This document shows, piece by piece, positions 62,389-64,000 of a DNA stretch of 64,000 nt. Source of the DNA: Labilithrix luteola (GTDB lineage: Bacteria > Myxococcota_A > Polyangia > Polyangiales > Polyangiaceae). Made by a program: the position numbers and the translations under genes. A model generated the notes under the pieces. It did not search any database. It saw nothing but the letters and a program-made list of their open reading frames with translations, and was not told where the DNA came from. Each line of letters opens with the position of its first letter. The stretch's first letter is position 1. The stretch spans positions 11,265,501 through 11,329,500 of the forward strand of contig NZ_CP012333.1 in NCBI RefSeq assembly GCF_001263205.1, read 5' to 3'.

Positions 62389-62514
62389 CAGCGCACTTCA
62401 GTTGCGCTGATTGAACAGCCAAACGGAGCTCGCGACAGACCTGCGCAAAGGACCGTGGATTTTGGGGCCCTCGCCGATCGTGGGCCCCGAAATTCACGGT
62501 CCGTGCAAAGTGGT
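62389..62514. repeat. ~125-base dispersed repeat, copy 2, with large hairpin
   Basis: This is the second copy of the element at 17168-17293. The hairpin, 62450-62502, has 21-base arms and an 11-base loop; its two mismatches (G-T) are wobble pairs in RNA. The first inverted repeat is less perfect than in copy 1. The element lies about 30 bases downstream of the stop of the flavoprotein gene (minus strand), just as copy 1 lies about 30 bases past its gene. Confidence 0.85.
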
Positions 62515-62531
62515 CGGTGCTCGAAGCAAGG

Positions 62532-64000
62532 TCACCCTTCCCCGCAGCGGAGCAGGCCCTCAGGTCCGAAGACCTCGACCTTGAACACGGAGCGACCGAG
62601 GAGCATGCGCGCACACTCCTGCACGCCCTCGGGAATTGCCGGGTGCGGGTGCACGCAGCGATCGATGTCGTCGAGCGTGGCGCCCATCTCGATGAGGAAG
62701 GCGATGCCCTGGATCGTGCTCGACGCTTGAGGTCCGACGACGCGAAGCCCGAGGATCTTGCCCGAATCCTTCGCCGCGAGCAGCTTCACGAAGCCGCTCG
62801 TGTTCCGCATGGCGACGTTGCGCGCCACGAGGCGATTGTCGACCACGCCGACCCGGTAGGGGATCTTGCGCTCTTTGGCCTGGAGCTCGTTCAGGCCCAC
62901 GCTCGCGACCTCGGGCTTCAGGAACATGATGGCCGAGAGCGCCTCGTACCGAATGGGGCGCGGGTCGAGTCCGAACATCTTCTCGACCGCGTAACGCCCC
63001 TCGAGCTCGGCGACATTGGCGAGCGCGATATCCATGGTGACGTCGCCGGCCGCGTAGATGTGCGAGACGGACGACTGCGTGTGGGTCGCCACGATGCTGT
63101 CGTTCTTGTCGAGCTGCACGCCGGCGTTCTCGAGCCCGAGAGTTCGAGTGTTCGGAACGCGGCCGACCGAGACCAGCGCGCGCTCGACGCGGATCGTCTG
63201 CGTCTTTCCTTCGGGGTCGCTGATGACGTACTCGACCTTGCCGTCGACGACACGCATCTCCTGGAGCTTCGACGAGCGGTGGATGAGGATGCCCATCGAC
63301 TCGAAGTTCGACGCAACCTCCTCCGCCACGTCTTCGTCTTCGAACGGAAGGATGCGCGGCTGGCGGTCGATGATGCGGATCTTGGTGCTCGCGAAGTTCG
63401 CGAACACGGTCGCGTACTCGCAACCGATGACACCCGCGCCGACGATCACCATGCTCTCGGGGAACGAGGGAAACGACTCGATGTGATCGCTCGTCACGAC
63501 GAGATCGCCGTCGACGGGGAGCCCGTCCGGAATGCGCGGCTTCGAGCCCGTGGCAACGACGAAGTGAGACGCCGAGACGAGCTCGAGGCTGCCGTCCGTT
63601 CGGCGGACCTCGACTTCGTGGGGCGAGATGAACTTCGCCGTGCCGCGCACGAGCGAGACGCTGCCTCCGCCGGATCGGGAAGCCGCCAAACGGTCGAGCT
63701 GCTTGTCGAAGTACCCTTCCCGCTCGCTCACCGCGGCGCGCACCGACTCGATCACGCGCCGGTAGGAAATCTCGAAGCCTGCTTTCGCGCAGTATCCTCG
63801 GTCGCTTCGCTGGGCGAGCGCGAAGTCGTTCGAGAGATGCCACATCGTCTTCGAGGACAGCGCGCCGGCGTGGACGCCCGCACCGCCCACGCGAGCGCGT
63901 TCGATGACGATCACGTCCTTGCCAAGGTCTTGTGCACGCATGGCCGCCGCGTATCCCGCCGGGCCCGCACCAAGCACGCACAAATCCCATGTGGACTTCG
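62532..64000 (-). CDS. transhydrogenase/dihydrolipoyl-dehydrogenase-like flavoprotein lacking redox cysteines, cut by right edge
   Basis: The frame runs through TTG 63983 to the edge of the window, so the true start may lie outside. The 483 visible residues from that TTG form a class I flavoprotein: LGAGPAGYAA, NAD motif VGAGVIGCEYA and FAD motif YAAGDVTMDIALANVAEL. Where Lpd has GGTCLNVGCIPSK, this protein has GGAGVHAGALSSKT: both redox Cys are Gly and Ala. This resembles soluble pyridine-nucleotide transhydrogenase (SthA), which has lost one Cys. The His-Glu dyad is preserved in CVHPHPAIPEG. It is probably a flavin-only NAD(P)H oxidoreductase. Confidence 0.88.
   Translation of the reverse strand, partial: KSTWDLCVLGAGPAGYAAAMRAQDLGKDVIVIERARVGGAGVHAGALSSKTMWHLSNDFALAQRSDRGYCAKAGFEISYRRVIESVRAAVSEREGYFDKQLDRLAASRSGGGSVSLVRGTAKFISPHEVEVRRTDGSLELVSASHFVVATGSKPRIPDGLPVDGDLVVTSDHIESFPSFPESMVIVGAGVIGCEYATVFANFASTKIRIIDRQPRILPFEDEDVAEEVASNFESMGILIHRSSKLQEMRVVDGKVEYVISDPEGKTQTIRVERALVSVGRVPNTRTLGLENAGVQLDKNDSIVATHTQSSVSHIYAAGDVTMDIALANVAELEGRYAVEKMFGLDPRPIRYEALSAIMFLKPEVASVGLNELQAKERKIPYRVGVVDNRLVARNVAMRNTSGFVKLLAAKDSGKILGLRVVGPQASSTIQGIAFLIEMGATLDDIDRCVHPHPAIPEGVQECARMLLGRSVFKVEVFGPEGLLRCGEG

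Overview
This window is GC-rich chromosomal DNA from what looks like a Myxococcota bacterium, most likely of the class Polyangia. The signs are many lipoproteins with Ala/Asp/Gly-rich linkers after the lipobox, Cys-rich repeat lipoproteins with NCGxCG modules, RCC1-type and other beta-propeller lipoproteins, an IgGFc-binding-type surface protein, an ECF sigma factor next to a membrane/TPR partner, a coiled-coil Ser/Thr kinase, and several one- and two-component sensors. No rRNA, tRNA, CRISPR array or recognisable transposase was found. The taxon is inferred from gene content only.

Layout. 1-3.9 kb: a polytopic membrane protein cut by the left edge, poxB and a lipoprotein. 4.1-6 kb: divergent STAS and PAS-GAF signalling proteins. 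6-8.4 kb: a Cys-rich lipoprotein and a family 44 glycoside hydrolase lipoprotein. 8.4-11.4 kb: a foreign-looking island with a DUF262-AlbA_2 fusion of low GC, followed by a gene broken by three apparent one-base deletions. 11.4-13.1 kb: a zinc alcohol dehydrogenase and a short PrmA-like methyltransferase. 13.1-17.1 kb: a histidine kinase, unknown protein and Ser/Thr kinase operon, then a frameshifted CxxCH lipoprotein. 17.2-28 kb: mostly housekeeping and regulatory genes (PPOX/LysR pair, PPK2, a TetR-fabF couple, a luciferase-like oxidoreductase, small membrane proteins, an SMP-30-like lipoprotein/LysR pair).

28-37.4 kb, on the minus strand, is the most organised block. It contains a secreted protein, an ECF sigma factor, a membrane/TPR partner (putative anti-sigma) and five exported lipoproteins: one Cys-rich, two with DVW-type propeller repeats, one RCC1 propeller and one IgGFc-binding type. 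Five of the six junctions from the sigma factor onward are 4-base stop/start overlaps. It reads as one operon that builds a cell-surface assembly.

37.7-51.3 kb carries redox and cofactor genes (a disulfide-type flavoprotein, a HugZ-like protein, pdxA with an atypical response regulator, tldD, a HemJ-like protein), a giant TPR protein, a DUF924 protein with a VQTG tandem repeat, recX, ssb and a lamin-tail lipoprotein. 51.3-64 kb carries membrane proteins, a GIY-YIG protein, a dicytochrome-rhodanese lipoprotein, a GAF hybrid histidine kinase, a sulfatase-fold lipoprotein, a polysaccharide deacetylase, an ABC exporter and, cut by the right edge, a transhydrogenase-like flavoprotein that has lost both redox cysteines.

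Two copies of a ~125-base repeat, each with a 53-base hairpin, lie about 30 bases downstream of two unrelated minus-strand genes, 45 kb apart. All four frameshifts inferred in the window are single-base losses, so base-call errors and real gene decay both remain possible.
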